From: Candidatus Hydrogenedentota bacterium
GTDB lineage: Bacteria; Hydrogenedentota; Hydrogenedentia; Hydrogenedentales; JAEUWI01
Direction: 5' to 3'
DNA: 64,000 nt
NCBI GenBank assembly: GCA_019637335.1
Contig: JAHBVV010000001.1
Location: forward strand, 62,001 to 126,000
The position numbers were made by a program, and so were the translations under genes. Below are positions 26,981 to 35,527 of this stretch, one piece after another. The number at the start of each line of letters is the position of its first letter. The stretch's first letter is position 1. The notes below the pieces were generated by a model, which made no database searches, had not been told where the DNA came from, and was given only the letters and a program-made list of their open reading frames with translations.

Positions 26981-28509
26981 CCGGGAAACCGGGCGGAACT
27001 TTTCGTGGCCGCGAGGTGGAGCGCCGAAGCGCAGTGGACGAGTGCAGTAGGAGCGCGGGCTCCTGGAAAAAAAGTTTCCTGGTGGCGGCCCTCTGGGTGT
27101 CGGTGGCCCTGTTTCTGGCGGGGGCGAACGAAGGCGCGCATACACCGGACCCGCCCGCCGCGGCCCAGGCGGCGGATGCCGCCCCCGGCGCATCGGCCCC
27201 CGCCGCCCCGCCGCTGACCGGTCCCGTGCTGGCGGCCATTCTCGGGCTCCTGTCGCTCTCCGCGTTCTTCTCCGCCTGCGAAGTGGCGTACTTCTCGCTC
27301 GGGCCCCTGCGGGTTCGCGCCATGGGCAACAGCGAGGCCTTCCTGGACCACCAGGTGGCGCGCCTGATGCGGCAGCCCGGCGAACTGCTCACTTCCATTC
27401 TCATGGGCAACTCCATCGTAAACGTGCTGCTGAGCGTCGTGCTCGCCTTTCCCGTGGAGACCCTCTTCGAGCGCTACCTGCCCGAACCGTTCGCCTACCT
27501 CGGCGCGGTTTTCTTCTGCGCGGCGCTGCTGGTGTTTATTGGCGAGATCATCCCCAAGCTGCTTGTGGTGCGGAACAACGAGAACTTCGCCCGCGTAGCC
27601 GCACTGCCCTTGATGCTCGCAAACGCGCTGCTCCAGCCCCTCCGGCATGCGGTTATCTTCTTCATTGGCTACCTTTTCCGGGTCACGCGCTTCAGCCAGG
27701 TTCGCCCCGCCCCCTTCATGACCGATGACGAGTTCGTTTCGCTGCTGAGCGAGGGCGAGGCCACCGGCGCCATCGAAAAAGACGAGCGCGAAATGATCCA
27801 GGGCATCCTGAAGGTAAACGACGTGATGGTCCGGGACATCCTCGTGCCGCGGCCCGACATGATCGCGATTAGCGAGGAAGCGACCGCTGAGGAAGCGCTG
27901 TCGCTCACCTGCGAGCACGCCTATTCCCGGATACCCGTGTACCGGGAGAACCTCGACCAGATTGCGGGTGTCCTCTACGCCAAGGACCTGCTCGCTTTCG
28001 CGGATCAGAACGCACTGGAAGCGCCGATCAAACCCCTGATCCGCAAGGTGAACTACGTTCCGGAAACAATGACCGTGCTGGAGTTCATGAAATCCGTGCA
28101 GCGCCTCCGCACGCACCTCGCCATCGTGGTCGACGAGTTCGGCGGCACCGAGGGCCTGATCACCCTGCACGACGCCCTGCGGGAAATCGTGGGCGACATT
28201 GAAGCGGAAGACCGCGAGGACGTGTATTTCGTCAAGGAACTGGACAAACATACCTACGAAGTCGACGGCAGCTTTCCCTTGGACGAACTGGAGACGATTA
28301 CCGGATTTCCCGTGGAAGACGAGGAGCACACGACCGTTGCCGGCTTCCTCATGGAGCAGAGCGACAAGGTGCTGGAGGTGGGCGACCGGATCGATCACGA
28401 GGGCGTGCTCTACACCGTGGAGGCCATGGACGGCAAGCGCGTGTCGCGCCTGCTCGTGCAGACGCCGGAGCCCGCGCCCGAGCTGACGAATGGGGAGGCG
28501 CGCGAATGA
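26977..28509 (+). CDS. CorC/HlyC-family protein (DUF21, CBS pair, CorC domain), first copy
   Basis: Membrane protein of the HlyC/CorC group, associated with Mg2+/Co2+ resistance or export, 510 residues. From GTG 26977 it has a short cytoplasmic start, a hydrophobic segment (about 30-46), a low-complexity Ala/Pro linker (about 47-75), a DUF21 membrane domain (about 76-270), two CBS motifs (about 285-400) and a C-terminal transporter-associated domain ending near 500. The conserved FSACEVAYFSL and GEIIPKLLVVRNN lie in DUF21; VVDEFGGTEGLITLHD lies in the CBS part. The extra N-terminal helix and linker are unusual. GTG is chosen because it overlaps the ybeY stop. Confidence 0.88.
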   Translation: MTGKPGGTFRGREVERRSAVDECSRSAGSWKKSFLVAALWVSVALFLAGANEGAHTPDPPAAAQAADAAPGASAPAAPPLTGPVLAAILGLLSLSAFFSACEVAYFSLGPLRVRAMGNSEAFLDHQVARLMRQPGELLTSILMGNSIVNVLLSVVLAFPVETLFERYLPEPFAYLGAVFFCAALLVFIGEIIPKLLVVRNNENFARVAALPLMLANALLQPLRHAVIFFIGYLFRVTRFSQVRPAPFMTDDEFVSLLSEGEATGAIEKDEREMIQGILKVNDVMVRDILVPRPDMIAISEEATAEEALSLTCEHAYSRIPVYRENLDQIAGVLYAKDLLAFADQNALEAPIKPLIRKVNYVPETMTVLEFMKSVQRLRTHLAIVVDEFGGTEGLITLHDALREIVGDIEAEDREDVYFVKELDKHTYEVDGSFPLDELETITGFPVEDEEHTTVAGFLMEQSDKVLEVGDRIDHEGVLYTVEAMDGKRVSRLLVQTPEPAPELTNGEARE

Positions 28510-29732
28510 CCACCGCCCTGACACTATTCGCGGCCGGCATCCTGCTGAATGCCTTCTTCGCGGGCTACGAGACCGGCTTCGTCGCAATCAACCGGATCCG
28601 TATCCGGCACCTGGCGGAGGAGGAGAAGAACCGAAACGCCCAGGTCCTGCTGCGCTACATCAACGACCCCGCCCGAATGATTACGGTCGTGCTCGTCGGA
28701 ACGAACCTGGCCCTGGTCATGGGCACGATAGCGCTTACGCGAGAGCTCGGCCCGCTATGGAGCACCATAGTCGCCACGCCGCTCTTCCTGATTTTCGGCG
28801 AAGTGGCCCCGAAAAGTATCTTCCGGATCCATCCCACCCGGCTTTCGCTCCGCCTCCTGCCGGCCATCCAGGCCTTTGACGTCTTGCTCGCCCCCATCGT
28901 CGCCCCCGTGTCCTGGCTCTGCCGCCGGCTCGTGGCCATGGTGGAGGGAGAGCGCCGGAACGACGAGCCCATCATGAGCAGCGTGGAGGACATGCGCGTG
29001 CTCGTGGACGAGAGCGCGGACCAGGGCGCGATCGAGGAGGAGGAGAAGGAAATGATCCACTCCGTGATGGACCTGCAAACGCGGCAGGCGAACGAGGTCA
29101 TGGCGCCGCGGATCAATATCGTGGCCGTGCCGGAGACCGCGACGCGATCGGAATTGATTGCGAAGTTCGTGGACAGCGGCTATACGCGCCTCCCGGTTTA
29201 CCGGGAATCGATCGACCATATCACCGGCGTCGTGAACGCGTTCGACGTGCTCCGCTCGCGCGACTACCGCGGCGACTCGATCGAGGGGTTTGTGCGGGAG
29301 ATTCTGCACGTCCCGGACACCATGAAGCTGGACGACCTGCTGGAGAAAATGCGCGGGAGCAGGCAGCCGATCGCCGTCGTCACCGACGAATACGGCGGCA
29401 CGGACGGCATCATCACGCAGGAGGACGTGCTGGAGGAAATCTTCGGCGAGTTCCACGACGAGTACGACAAGGCCGAGACGCGGATCCGCGAAGTCGGCCC
29501 CGGGGCGTACGTGGTGGACGCCCAAATGGAGCTGGCCGAGGCCGCGGAGAGAATGGGCGTGGAAATCGAAGACGCCGAAGTCGAAACCGTGGGCGGCTGG
29601 GTAATGCACGTCGCCGGGCGCATCCCCGGGATTGGTGAGGCCGTCGAGTGCCCGCCATTCAAGATTACCGTGCTGGAGGGGACGCCCAACCGCGTCTCGC
29701 GGCTCCGTATCGACGTGCGCCGGGATACGTAG
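28506..29732 (+). CDS. CorC/HlyC-family protein, second copy
   Basis: A second, compact member of the same family, 408 residues: DUF21 membrane domain (about 1-165), CBS pair (about 185-320) and CorC domain (about 330-405). Hallmarks are FFAGYETGFVAINR, FGEVAPKSIFR, MAPRINIVAVP and VTDEYGGTDGIITQED. It starts by ATGA overlap with the first copy. The two are clearly paralogous but diverged, so they may form a hetero-oligomer. The phoH-pgpH-ybeY-corC order matches a widespread bacterial neighbourhood. Confidence 0.9.
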   Translation: MTTALTLFAAGILLNAFFAGYETGFVAINRIRIRHLAEEEKNRNAQVLLRYINDPARMITVVLVGTNLALVMGTIALTRELGPLWSTIVATPLFLIFGEVAPKSIFRIHPTRLSLRLLPAIQAFDVLLAPIVAPVSWLCRRLVAMVEGERRNDEPIMSSVEDMRVLVDESADQGAIEEEEKEMIHSVMDLQTRQANEVMAPRINIVAVPETATRSELIAKFVDSGYTRLPVYRESIDHITGVVNAFDVLRSRDYRGDSIEGFVREILHVPDTMKLDDLLEKMRGSRQPIAVVTDEYGGTDGIITQEDVLEEIFGEFHDEYDKAETRIREVGPGAYVVDAQMELAEAAERMGVEIEDAEVETVGGWVMHVAGRIPGIGEAVECPPFKITVLEGTPNRVSRLRIDVRRDT

Positions 29733-29763
29733 CGCGCCCCCGAGGGGCTCCGGGCGCGCGCAA

Positions 29764-29793
29764 TTGGCCGGCGGACCAGCCCCCGTGTATACT
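29764..29793 (+). promoter_or_regulatory. Putative promoter for the DUF502 gene
   Basis: TTGGCC (29764-29769) and TATACT (29788-29793) lie 18 bp apart, about 40 bases before the start codon. A weak GC-rich hairpin (29732-29759, GCGCGCCC/GGGCGCGC) lies just upstream, between this gene and the CorC-like gene. Confidence 0.4.
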
Positions 29794-29834
29794 CCGGGCT
29801 TCAGCCCGAACTGGAACGAGCGAATGCGCCTGCA

Positions 29835-30578
29835 ATGAAGATCGAGCCCGAATACAACAACCTGTCCAGCTTCATGCGCGTCTACTTCAAGCAGTTGCAG
29901 CGCTACATCATGACCGGCGTGATGGTCTGGGTGCCCCTGTTCATCACGATGTGGATCTCGTGGTGGTTCATCTCAAAAATCGGCGGACTCATCAAGTTCG
30001 CGATGGATTACGTCGAGGAAAATGTGAAGCGCGCCGGGGCGCGCGTGCCCGCCCTGAACTTCCTGGAGCACTTCCGCTTCGACTCGCCCATCGCCTCCCT
30101 CGGGACCGGCTTCCTGCTCTGCATCCTGCTGTTCCTCTGCACGGGCTTCCTCACGCGCTACATCGTCGGGCGGAAGATAATCGCGACCGGCGAAATGGTG
30201 GTGGGCAAGATTCCCTTCATCAGCCGCGTCTACCTGGCGGTCCAGCAAATTCGAGATGTGTTCGTGAACCGCGAGGGCGCGGTCTTCCAACAGGTCGTCC
30301 TGCTGGAGTATCCCCGGAAGGGTATCGTCGTCGTCGGTTTCGTCACATCCGCGGATCAGGGAATCGTGCAGGAAACCATGGAACGTAAGCTGCACGCCGT
30401 GTTCGTGCCGACCACGCCCAACCCCACCTCCGGCTTTCTGCTGTACCTGTCGCCCGATGAGTTGTACCCGCTGGACATGAGCGTCGAGGACGCGATGAAG
30501 CTGATCGTCTCGGGCGGCGCCTACATTCCCGGGAAGCATCCGCTTCCCGAATTGGAAAAAAAACCGGCCAGGGGTTGA
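29835..30578 (+). CDS. DUF502 family membrane protein
   Basis: A 247-residue protein with two membrane segments near the N-terminus, GVMVWVPLFITMWISWWF (about 30-50) and FLLCILLFLCTGFLT (about 93-110). A soluble C-terminal domain with GEMVVGKIPFISRVYLAVQQI and TTPNPTSGFLLYLS (both conserved in DUF502) follows. The family function is unknown. It follows the CorC operon but has its own putative promoter. It converges with the gene on the minus strand 16 bases downstream. Confidence 0.9.
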   Translation: MKIEPEYNNLSSFMRVYFKQLQRYIMTGVMVWVPLFITMWISWWFISKIGGLIKFAMDYVEENVKRAGARVPALNFLEHFRFDSPIASLGTGFLLCILLFLCTGFLTRYIVGRKIIATGEMVVGKIPFISRVYLAVQQIRDVFVNREGAVFQQVVLLEYPRKGIVVVGFVTSADQGIVQETMERKLHAVFVPTTPNPTSGFLLYLSPDELYPLDMSVEDAMKLIVSGGAYIPGKHPLPELEKKPARG

Positions 30579-30594
30579 GCCGCGCCGCGCCCTC

Positions 30595-32562
30595 TCAGGG
30601 CGTTCCCGCCGCCATCGCGCCATGATCGGGGACGCCCGGGCGTTCGTACCAGCGCGCGAAGAATTGCGCCGCGGGCCCGGGGTACATCCCGCGCTTCACA
30701 TCCATCCACGTGCGCTGGTCGCCGACCGCGTAGTAGACCCACGTCTTCCCCTCGAACTCGATGAGCGCGGGATCCGACGCGTTGATGCCCTCGTCGAGCC
30801 CGCGCGGGGACAGCACCGGGTTCGCGGCGCTCAACTCCCAATGCTTCAGGTCCTTCGAGCGGGTGATGTAGGTCTCGAAGTAGTGCCTGGGCTTGCGGTT
30901 CTCCAGGTAGAGCACATAGTAATAACCGTCCGCGTAATGGATCTCGGGACACGCGGTGTAGCGGTTCGTTCCGAATGTCGCATCGGGGCGCTTCTCCCAC
31001 GTTTGCAGGTCCTGTGACACGGCGAATTTCGTGGTGAAGGCCGGGTAGTCCGGCGTATTGGATTCGTAGGCCAGCACGTAGCCGTCCGGCCCCTTACAGA
31101 GGCTGCTGTTGAACAGGTGCTCGTTTTCCTGCGCGATGATCACCCGCTTCTCCCACGTTTCGAGATCCTTCGACGAGAACAGCGTCACGTCGTTCCAGTT
31201 CGCGTCCTCGTAGCGCGAGGCGACGGCGTAGAACGTGTCGCCGTCGACGAAGGGGCTGGCGAGGCCGTAGCCCTCGGCGAAACGAGCGACGGGGGTATTG
31301 GTCCGCGCGTCGCGCAGTTCGAGCCAGTAATCCTCCCGCGTACCGCCGCTCCCCGGGCGCACGGCGGCCATATGCATCAGCTTGCCCCGCCAGACGAAGG
31401 GCGACATCTCGCACATGTCCTTCTGCACGAGCGCGACGTCCTGAAGGCCGTGATCCGGCGCGGGGATTTCCGGCGGCGCGATGCGGGCGAAGAGATCGGC
31501 GGGCCACTGCTGGAGGCGGTAGAAGCCCTCGGGCGCCTCCTGCTGGAACTGCACATAGGCCTGGACGTTGCCGGTCGTGGTGTATTGGATATCCCCCTCG
31601 GTTTCCTTGTTCACGCGCACGCCGAAAACCTTGTAGCCCATGACCACGCTATCTTCAAGATCCACGTGCAGCAGTTTGCCCTGCTCCACGCTCTGTATCG
31701 CCCCGTCGATCGGCGTGCCGTGCGGTTGCGAAAAGTTCAACGCGACCAGCGTGCAGTTCTTGAGCTGGATGCGCATACTCGTGTCGAAGCCGAAGTTGCC
31801 CGCCTTCACCGCGCACTGCGGGCTGGCCATGGTGCAGTCTTCAAAAATAATGTCCGGGCGGTCTGGCATGGTCTCGTTCTCGACGCGCACGTACGCCGCG
31901 GCGGTGTCACCCCACCAGTCGAGCGCCCAGAGCTGCGTGCGGCGGAACGTGATCGGCTCGCCATCGCGCGAGAGGCAGCTCGCCACGCCGCCACCGAACG
32001 CGCGGCCGATCCCCACGGAATCCTCGACGATAATGCTGAACGGCTCCACCCGGTTCGTGTTGTCCCAGAAGAGCCCGCCGTCCCCGCCCGTGGCGTAGAG
32101 GTGGCGCAGTTTCCACCGGTCCCAGATCACCGCCGAAAAGGTCGGGTCCTTGTGCTCTTCCGACCAGCCCTCCTGGTTCGATCGGATGTTGCCGTGCCAG
32201 TCGTAGCTCTTGAAGCCCTTGTTCGGGTCGCCCGCGTCCAGGATCACCCAGCCGGCGCGCCCGCCTCCATGCGACCCGTCAAAATCCCCGATGATCTCGT
32301 TGTAGGCGCCTTCCGCGCCGCGGTGCGCCGGCGAAAGCATGGATTCCATATACGTATCGGGCCGCACGATGATCCGGTGGCCGCCCCGGTCGTCCGGGAT
32401 GGCGTCCAGCGCCGCCTGGACAGTCGTGAACGCCGTTGCCCACGTCGTGCCCCCCGCGTCGTTGCCGAGCTTGGAAACATAGAACGTTTCGGCGGGCGCG
32501 GGGGCCGCAATCAGCGGAGCGGCGAACAGCAGGGCGACGAAAAACGGGGCGCGTGGCAACAT
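30595..32562 (-). CDS. Secreted two-domain protein: beta-helix-like plus GH43-like propeller
   Basis: An exported 655-residue protein with a signal peptide (about 1-23). The N-terminal half (about 24-345) starts FYVSKLGNDAGGTTWATAF, the typical opening of right-handed beta-helix/pectate-lyase-like proteins. The C-terminal half (about 365-640) has repeated SSKDLETWEKR, SQDLQTWEKR and SKDLKHWELS blocks, as in five-bladed propeller glycosidases (GH43/GH32-like folds). Substrate and activity cannot be read from the sequence, but polysaccharide breakdown is a fair inference. AGGAG precedes the ATG (minus strand). It is divergent from queE, with 114 bp between them. Confidence 0.8.
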   Translation of the reverse strand: MLPRAPFFVALLFAAPLIAAPAPAETFYVSKLGNDAGGTTWATAFTTVQAALDAIPDDRGGHRIIVRPDTYMESMLSPAHRGAEGAYNEIIGDFDGSHGGGRAGWVILDAGDPNKGFKSYDWHGNIRSNQEGWSEEHKDPTFSAVIWDRWKLRHLYATGGDGGLFWDNTNRVEPFSIIVEDSVGIGRAFGGGVASCLSRDGEPITFRRTQLWALDWWGDTAAAYVRVENETMPDRPDIIFEDCTMASPQCAVKAGNFGFDTSMRIQLKNCTLVALNFSQPHGTPIDGAIQSVEQGKLLHVDLEDSVVMGYKVFGVRVNKETEGDIQYTTTGNVQAYVQFQQEAPEGFYRLQQWPADLFARIAPPEIPAPDHGLQDVALVQKDMCEMSPFVWRGKLMHMAAVRPGSGGTREDYWLELRDARTNTPVARFAEGYGLASPFVDGDTFYAVASRYEDANWNDVTLFSSKDLETWEKRVIIAQENEHLFNSSLCKGPDGYVLAYESNTPDYPAFTTKFAVSQDLQTWEKRPDATFGTNRYTACPEIHYADGYYYVLYLENRKPRHYFETYITRSKDLKHWELSAANPVLSPRGLDEGINASDPALIEFEGKTWVYYAVGDQRTWMDVKRGMYPGPAAQFFARWYERPGVPDHGAMAAGTP

Positions 32563-32676
32563 GGAAGGCTCCTGTCGGTGTTGTTTTCCCGACGCCATGA
32601 TAGCGCATTCGGCGCCCTGATTGTAGAACGCGGAAATAGGCGCGGCGCTCCGGCAGCGTGTACAATAAGGGGCAGC

Positions 32677-33393
32677 GTGTCCCGACGATTCAAAACCCCG
32701 GTACGAACCGTGTCCATCTCTACCATCGATAGCCGCCTGGCGGAACAGGTCCGCCTGAGCGAGATTTACTTCAGCGTCCAGGGCGAGAGCACCTGGGCCG
32801 GGCTGCCGTGCGTTTTCGTGCGCCTGGCGCGGTGCAATCTGCGCTGCCGCTGGTGCGACACGGCGTTCAGCTTCTACGGCGGTGAGAAGCGGCCAATCGC
32901 GGAGGTGCTTGCGGCGGTGGCGTCCTATGGTGCGCCGCTGGTGGAGATCACAGGCGGTGAACCGCTCGCGCAGAAGACCTGCGTCCCGCTGGCGGAGCTG
33001 CTGGTGGAGGCGGGGTATACGGTGCTTGTGGAGACGAGCGGATCCCTGCCCATCAACACCCTGCCGGATGCGGCGATCCGCATTATGGACCTGAAATGCC
33101 CCGACAGCGACATGAGCGCGCACAACGACTGGTCCAATATTGAGTACCTGAGGGCGGATCGCGACGAAGTGAAGTTCGTTATCGCGAGCCGTCGGGATTA
33201 CGAATGGAGCCGGGATGCCGTCAGGCGGTATAATCTCGAAAAGCGTTGCAGGGCCGTGCTGTTCTCGCCGGTCTTCGGGGACATCGAACCAAAAGACATC
33301 GTGGCGTGGATGCTGGAAGACGGCCTGAACGCGGTGCGGTTCCAGTTGCAGATGCACAAGTTCATCTGGCCGCCCGACGCCCGGGGCGTCTGA
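32677..33393 (+). CDS. queE: 7-carboxy-7-deazaguanine synthase (radical SAM)
   Basis: Radical SAM enzyme converting CPH4 to 7-carboxy-7-deazaguanine in queuosine precursor synthesis, 238 residues. It has the cluster motif CNLRCRWC (CX3CX2C variant, about 59-66), the SVQGEST entry loop, and EITGGEPL for SAM binding. GTG 32677 is chosen because AAGGGG lies 4 bases upstream; GTG 32710 is a later possible start without a ribosome site. TACAAT at 32661-32666 could be a -10 box. queD-like and queF genes follow on the same strand. Confidence 0.92.
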   Translation: MSRRFKTPVRTVSISTIDSRLAEQVRLSEIYFSVQGESTWAGLPCVFVRLARCNLRCRWCDTAFSFYGGEKRPIAEVLAAVASYGAPLVEITGGEPLAQKTCVPLAELLVEAGYTVLVETSGSLPINTLPDAAIRIMDLKCPDSDMSAHNDWSNIEYLRADRDEVKFVIASRRDYEWSRDAVRRYNLEKRCRAVLFSPVFGDIEPKDIVAWMLEDGLNAVRFQLQMHKFIWPPDARGV

Positions 33394-33422
33394 TTCCGAA
33401 TCCAGCCCGTTGAGGAACCCCT

Positions 33423-34124
33423 GTGGAAGCCCATCTGACGAAAATCGCGTATGTAGAGGCGGCGCACCGCAACCCCCGCGGCGGGGAAAAGCAGCAGCGG
33501 CTTCACGGCCACAGCTACAAGGTGGAGATCCTGGCGCGCGGCGGGCTCAACCCCGAAATCGGGTGGATCGTGGACTACGCGGAGCTGAAAAACCTGTTTC
33601 GCCCGCTCTATGACACGCTCGATCACGCGTGCCTGAACGACGTGCCGGGCCTGGAGAACGACACGACGGTTTCCGCGCTGGAACGGTGGATTGACGAGCG
33701 GATCGATCCGAAGCCGCCCTGGTACGCCGGGGTGCGTGTGTCGATCGACGGCGATCTGGCCTTTGCGCCGGTGCGCCTGCCCGCCAATCCCTTCGAGAAA
33801 CTGCCCGAGCGGATCCAGTTCAGCTTCGAGGCCGCCCAGGCGCTGCCCCAGCTGCCCGCCGCGCACCCCTGCCACTGTGTCCACGGGCACAGCTACCGTT
33901 TCGAGGTCGGCGCGGCGGACCTGGACGCGCTCGAACCGCACCTGCGCGCCATGTACGACCTCCTGGATCACACGTACCTCAACGAAATTCCCGGGCTCGA
34001 ATGCGCCACCTGCGAGCGCATCTGCGGCTGGGTCTGGCGGCGGCTGGAGGAGGCGGGCCAGCGCCCGGCGGCGGTGGTCGTTCAGGAGACCTACACGGCG
34101 CGCTGCGTCTACTTTGGCGAATAA
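33423..34124 (+). CDS. Tandem QueD/PTPS-like protein with split catalytic residues
   Basis: A 233-residue protein made of two 6-pyruvoyl-tetrahydropterin synthase (QueD) folds in tandem; single-domain QueD has about 120 residues. The first half has zinc ligands His15, His28 and His30 (AAH ... HGHSYKVE) and LDHACLND, but Gln24 stands where the catalytic Cys is expected. The second half has Cys150, His154 and His156 (CHCVHGHSYRFE) and LDHTYLNE, but Gln139 replaces the first zinc His. It sits between queE and queF, so it probably makes CPH4 for QueE. How the halves share the active site is unknown. Confidence 0.88.
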   Translation: MEAHLTKIAYVEAAHRNPRGGEKQQRLHGHSYKVEILARGGLNPEIGWIVDYAELKNLFRPLYDTLDHACLNDVPGLENDTTVSALERWIDERIDPKPPWYAGVRVSIDGDLAFAPVRLPANPFEKLPERIQFSFEAAQALPQLPAAHPCHCVHGHSYRFEVGAADLDALEPHLRAMYDLLDHTYLNEIPGLECATCERICGWVWRRLEEAGQRPAAVVVQETYTARCVYFGE

Positions 34125-34145
34125 GCGCGATACGGAGTTCATACC

Positions 34146-34595
34146 ATGGCGCAACCCACGCCCGCGAAAGAACAGTTCAAGGCGGAAGACAAGATGCTCC
34201 CCTTCAAGGGGCCGGAGGCGATCGAATCGCACCTGCTGGAGTGTTTTCCGTATGAATACGCGGATAAGCCCTACGGCCAGGCGATGGAGATCGAGACGGC
34301 CACGGACGAGTTCACGTCGGTGTGCCCGTTTTCCGGGCTGCCGGATTTCGCGGTGGTGAACATCACGTACGTGCCCGACCGGCTCTGCCTGGAACTGCGC
34401 GCCTTGAAATACTACCTGCTCTCCTACCGCGACGTGGGCATCTGGTACGAACACCTGGTGAACCGCATGCTCGAGGATCTCGTGCGGGCGTGCCAGCCGC
34501 GTTCGATGCGCATCGAGATCGCCTGCAACCCGCGCGGCGGCCTTTCCAGCACCGTCACGGCCGCCTACGACAAGGCCGGCATGGGCGAGATCTAG
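34146..34595 (+). CDS. queF: NADPH-dependent 7-cyano-7-deazaguanine reductase
   Basis: Reduces preQ0 to preQ1, the last free-base step of the pathway; 149 residues, the short type I form. The catalytic Cys lies in EFTSVCPFSGLPDFA (about 56-70), followed by the conserved ELRALKYYLLSYRD (about 88-101) and HLVNRMLEDLV. The start is ATG 34146, 21 bases after the QueD-like gene. It is convergent with queC, with 10 bases between the stop codons. Confidence 0.95.
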   Translation: MAQPTPAKEQFKAEDKMLPFKGPEAIESHLLECFPYEYADKPYGQAMEIETATDEFTSVCPFSGLPDFAVVNITYVPDRLCLELRALKYYLLSYRDVGIWYEHLVNRMLEDLVRACQPRSMRIEIACNPRGGLSSTVTAAYDKAGMGEI

Positions 34596-34605
34596 GAACG
34601 GGCTG

Positions 34606-35292
34606 TCAGCCGTAGGGCAGCGGGTCCGTCGCGCCGCAATCGCGGAACGCGTTCAACCGCTCCACGCAGGTGGGGCAGGTCCCGCAGGCGCTTCCGCCGC
34701 CGCGGTAGCAGCTCCACGTTTCGCTGAAATCGACCCCGAGCCGCCGCCCGAGTTCGACGATTTCCCGCTTGGACTTTTCCACGAACGGCGCGTGGATCCG
34801 CACCGGCTTCTTCCGGTTGAGCGCGAGCACGTCATTAATCCGGCGTAGAAAGTCGCGCGTGCAATCCCAGTACCCGTATTCGTCCTGGGCCTGCGCGCCG
34901 TAGTATACGTCGGCCATGCCGTGCGCCTCGGCGAAGGCGGCGGCCATGGAGAGAAGCATCATGTTGCGATTGGGCACGTAGGTCGGCGGCTGGGAACGAT
35001 CATCCTCGGACAGATCCGCCAGGTCCGGTACGGCCGCGCCCCCTTCGATGAGCGCGGAACCGGCCTGGATCAGCGCGCCCATGAAGGTGATATCCATGAC
35101 GCGGTGTCCCGCGGCGCCCGCCAGGCGCGCCTGCACGGCCGCGCAGGCGAGCTCGCGGCTGTGGCGCTGGCCATAGTTGAAGCTGAGCGCGTGCGCCGCC
35201 GGGCACTCCAGATTGCGGACGACATGGTGCAGCAGAACCGAGGAATCAAGGCCGCCGCTCAGCAGCACGACGACCGGCCGTGTTTGCAACAT
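34606..35292 (-). CDS. queC: 7-cyano-7-deazaguanine synthase
   Basis: ATP-dependent enzyme converting 7-carboxy-7-deazaguanine to preQ0, 228 residues. The PP-loop LLSGGLDSSVLLH lies at about 10-22, and a C-terminal zinc site is made by CYRGGGSACGTCPTC (about 196-210). GAGAGG lies about 7 bases before the ATG at 35292. Together with queE, the tandem queD and queF it completes the steps from CPH4 precursor to preQ1 after GTP cyclohydrolase I, which is not in the window. It is encoded opposite to the other three genes. Confidence 0.95.
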   Translation of the reverse strand: MLQTRPVVVLLSGGLDSSVLLHHVVRNLECPAAHALSFNYGQRHSRELACAAVQARLAGAAGHRVMDITFMGALIQAGSALIEGGAAVPDLADLSEDDRSQPPTYVPNRNMMLLSMAAAFAEAHGMADVYYGAQAQDEYGYWDCTRDFLRRINDVLALNRKKPVRIHAPFVEKSKREIVELGRRLGVDFSETWSCYRGGGSACGTCPTCVERLNAFRDCGATDPLPYG

Positions 35293-35527
35293 GGAAATCC
35301 TCTCGTGCGCGCCGCCGGCCCGCCGGCATCGATTTGAGGGTGCGGCGTTATCAGGCTGCGGCCCGTTTGGGGTATACTCGTGCGAAATGTGGCCCGGCGG
35401 GACGTGGACCGGCCCGCGCCGGATGAATTCCGCCCGCACGTGGCCGCCCGGCAAGCATAGCAGAGACACGGGCCCAAACCCCATCCGGGTCTCCCCGGCC
35501 CCGCAACCAACCAGTGGAGCGATCTTA

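Noticed and set aside
32563-32676. Possible preQ1 riboswitch ahead of queE
   Set aside because: The 114-bp gap shows neither the short C-rich hairpin with A-rich tail of class I nor an obvious class II layout.
31117-32676. Long upstream extension of queE
   Set aside because: The frame is open only because it lies opposite the GH43-like gene; QueE homology starts near 32677.
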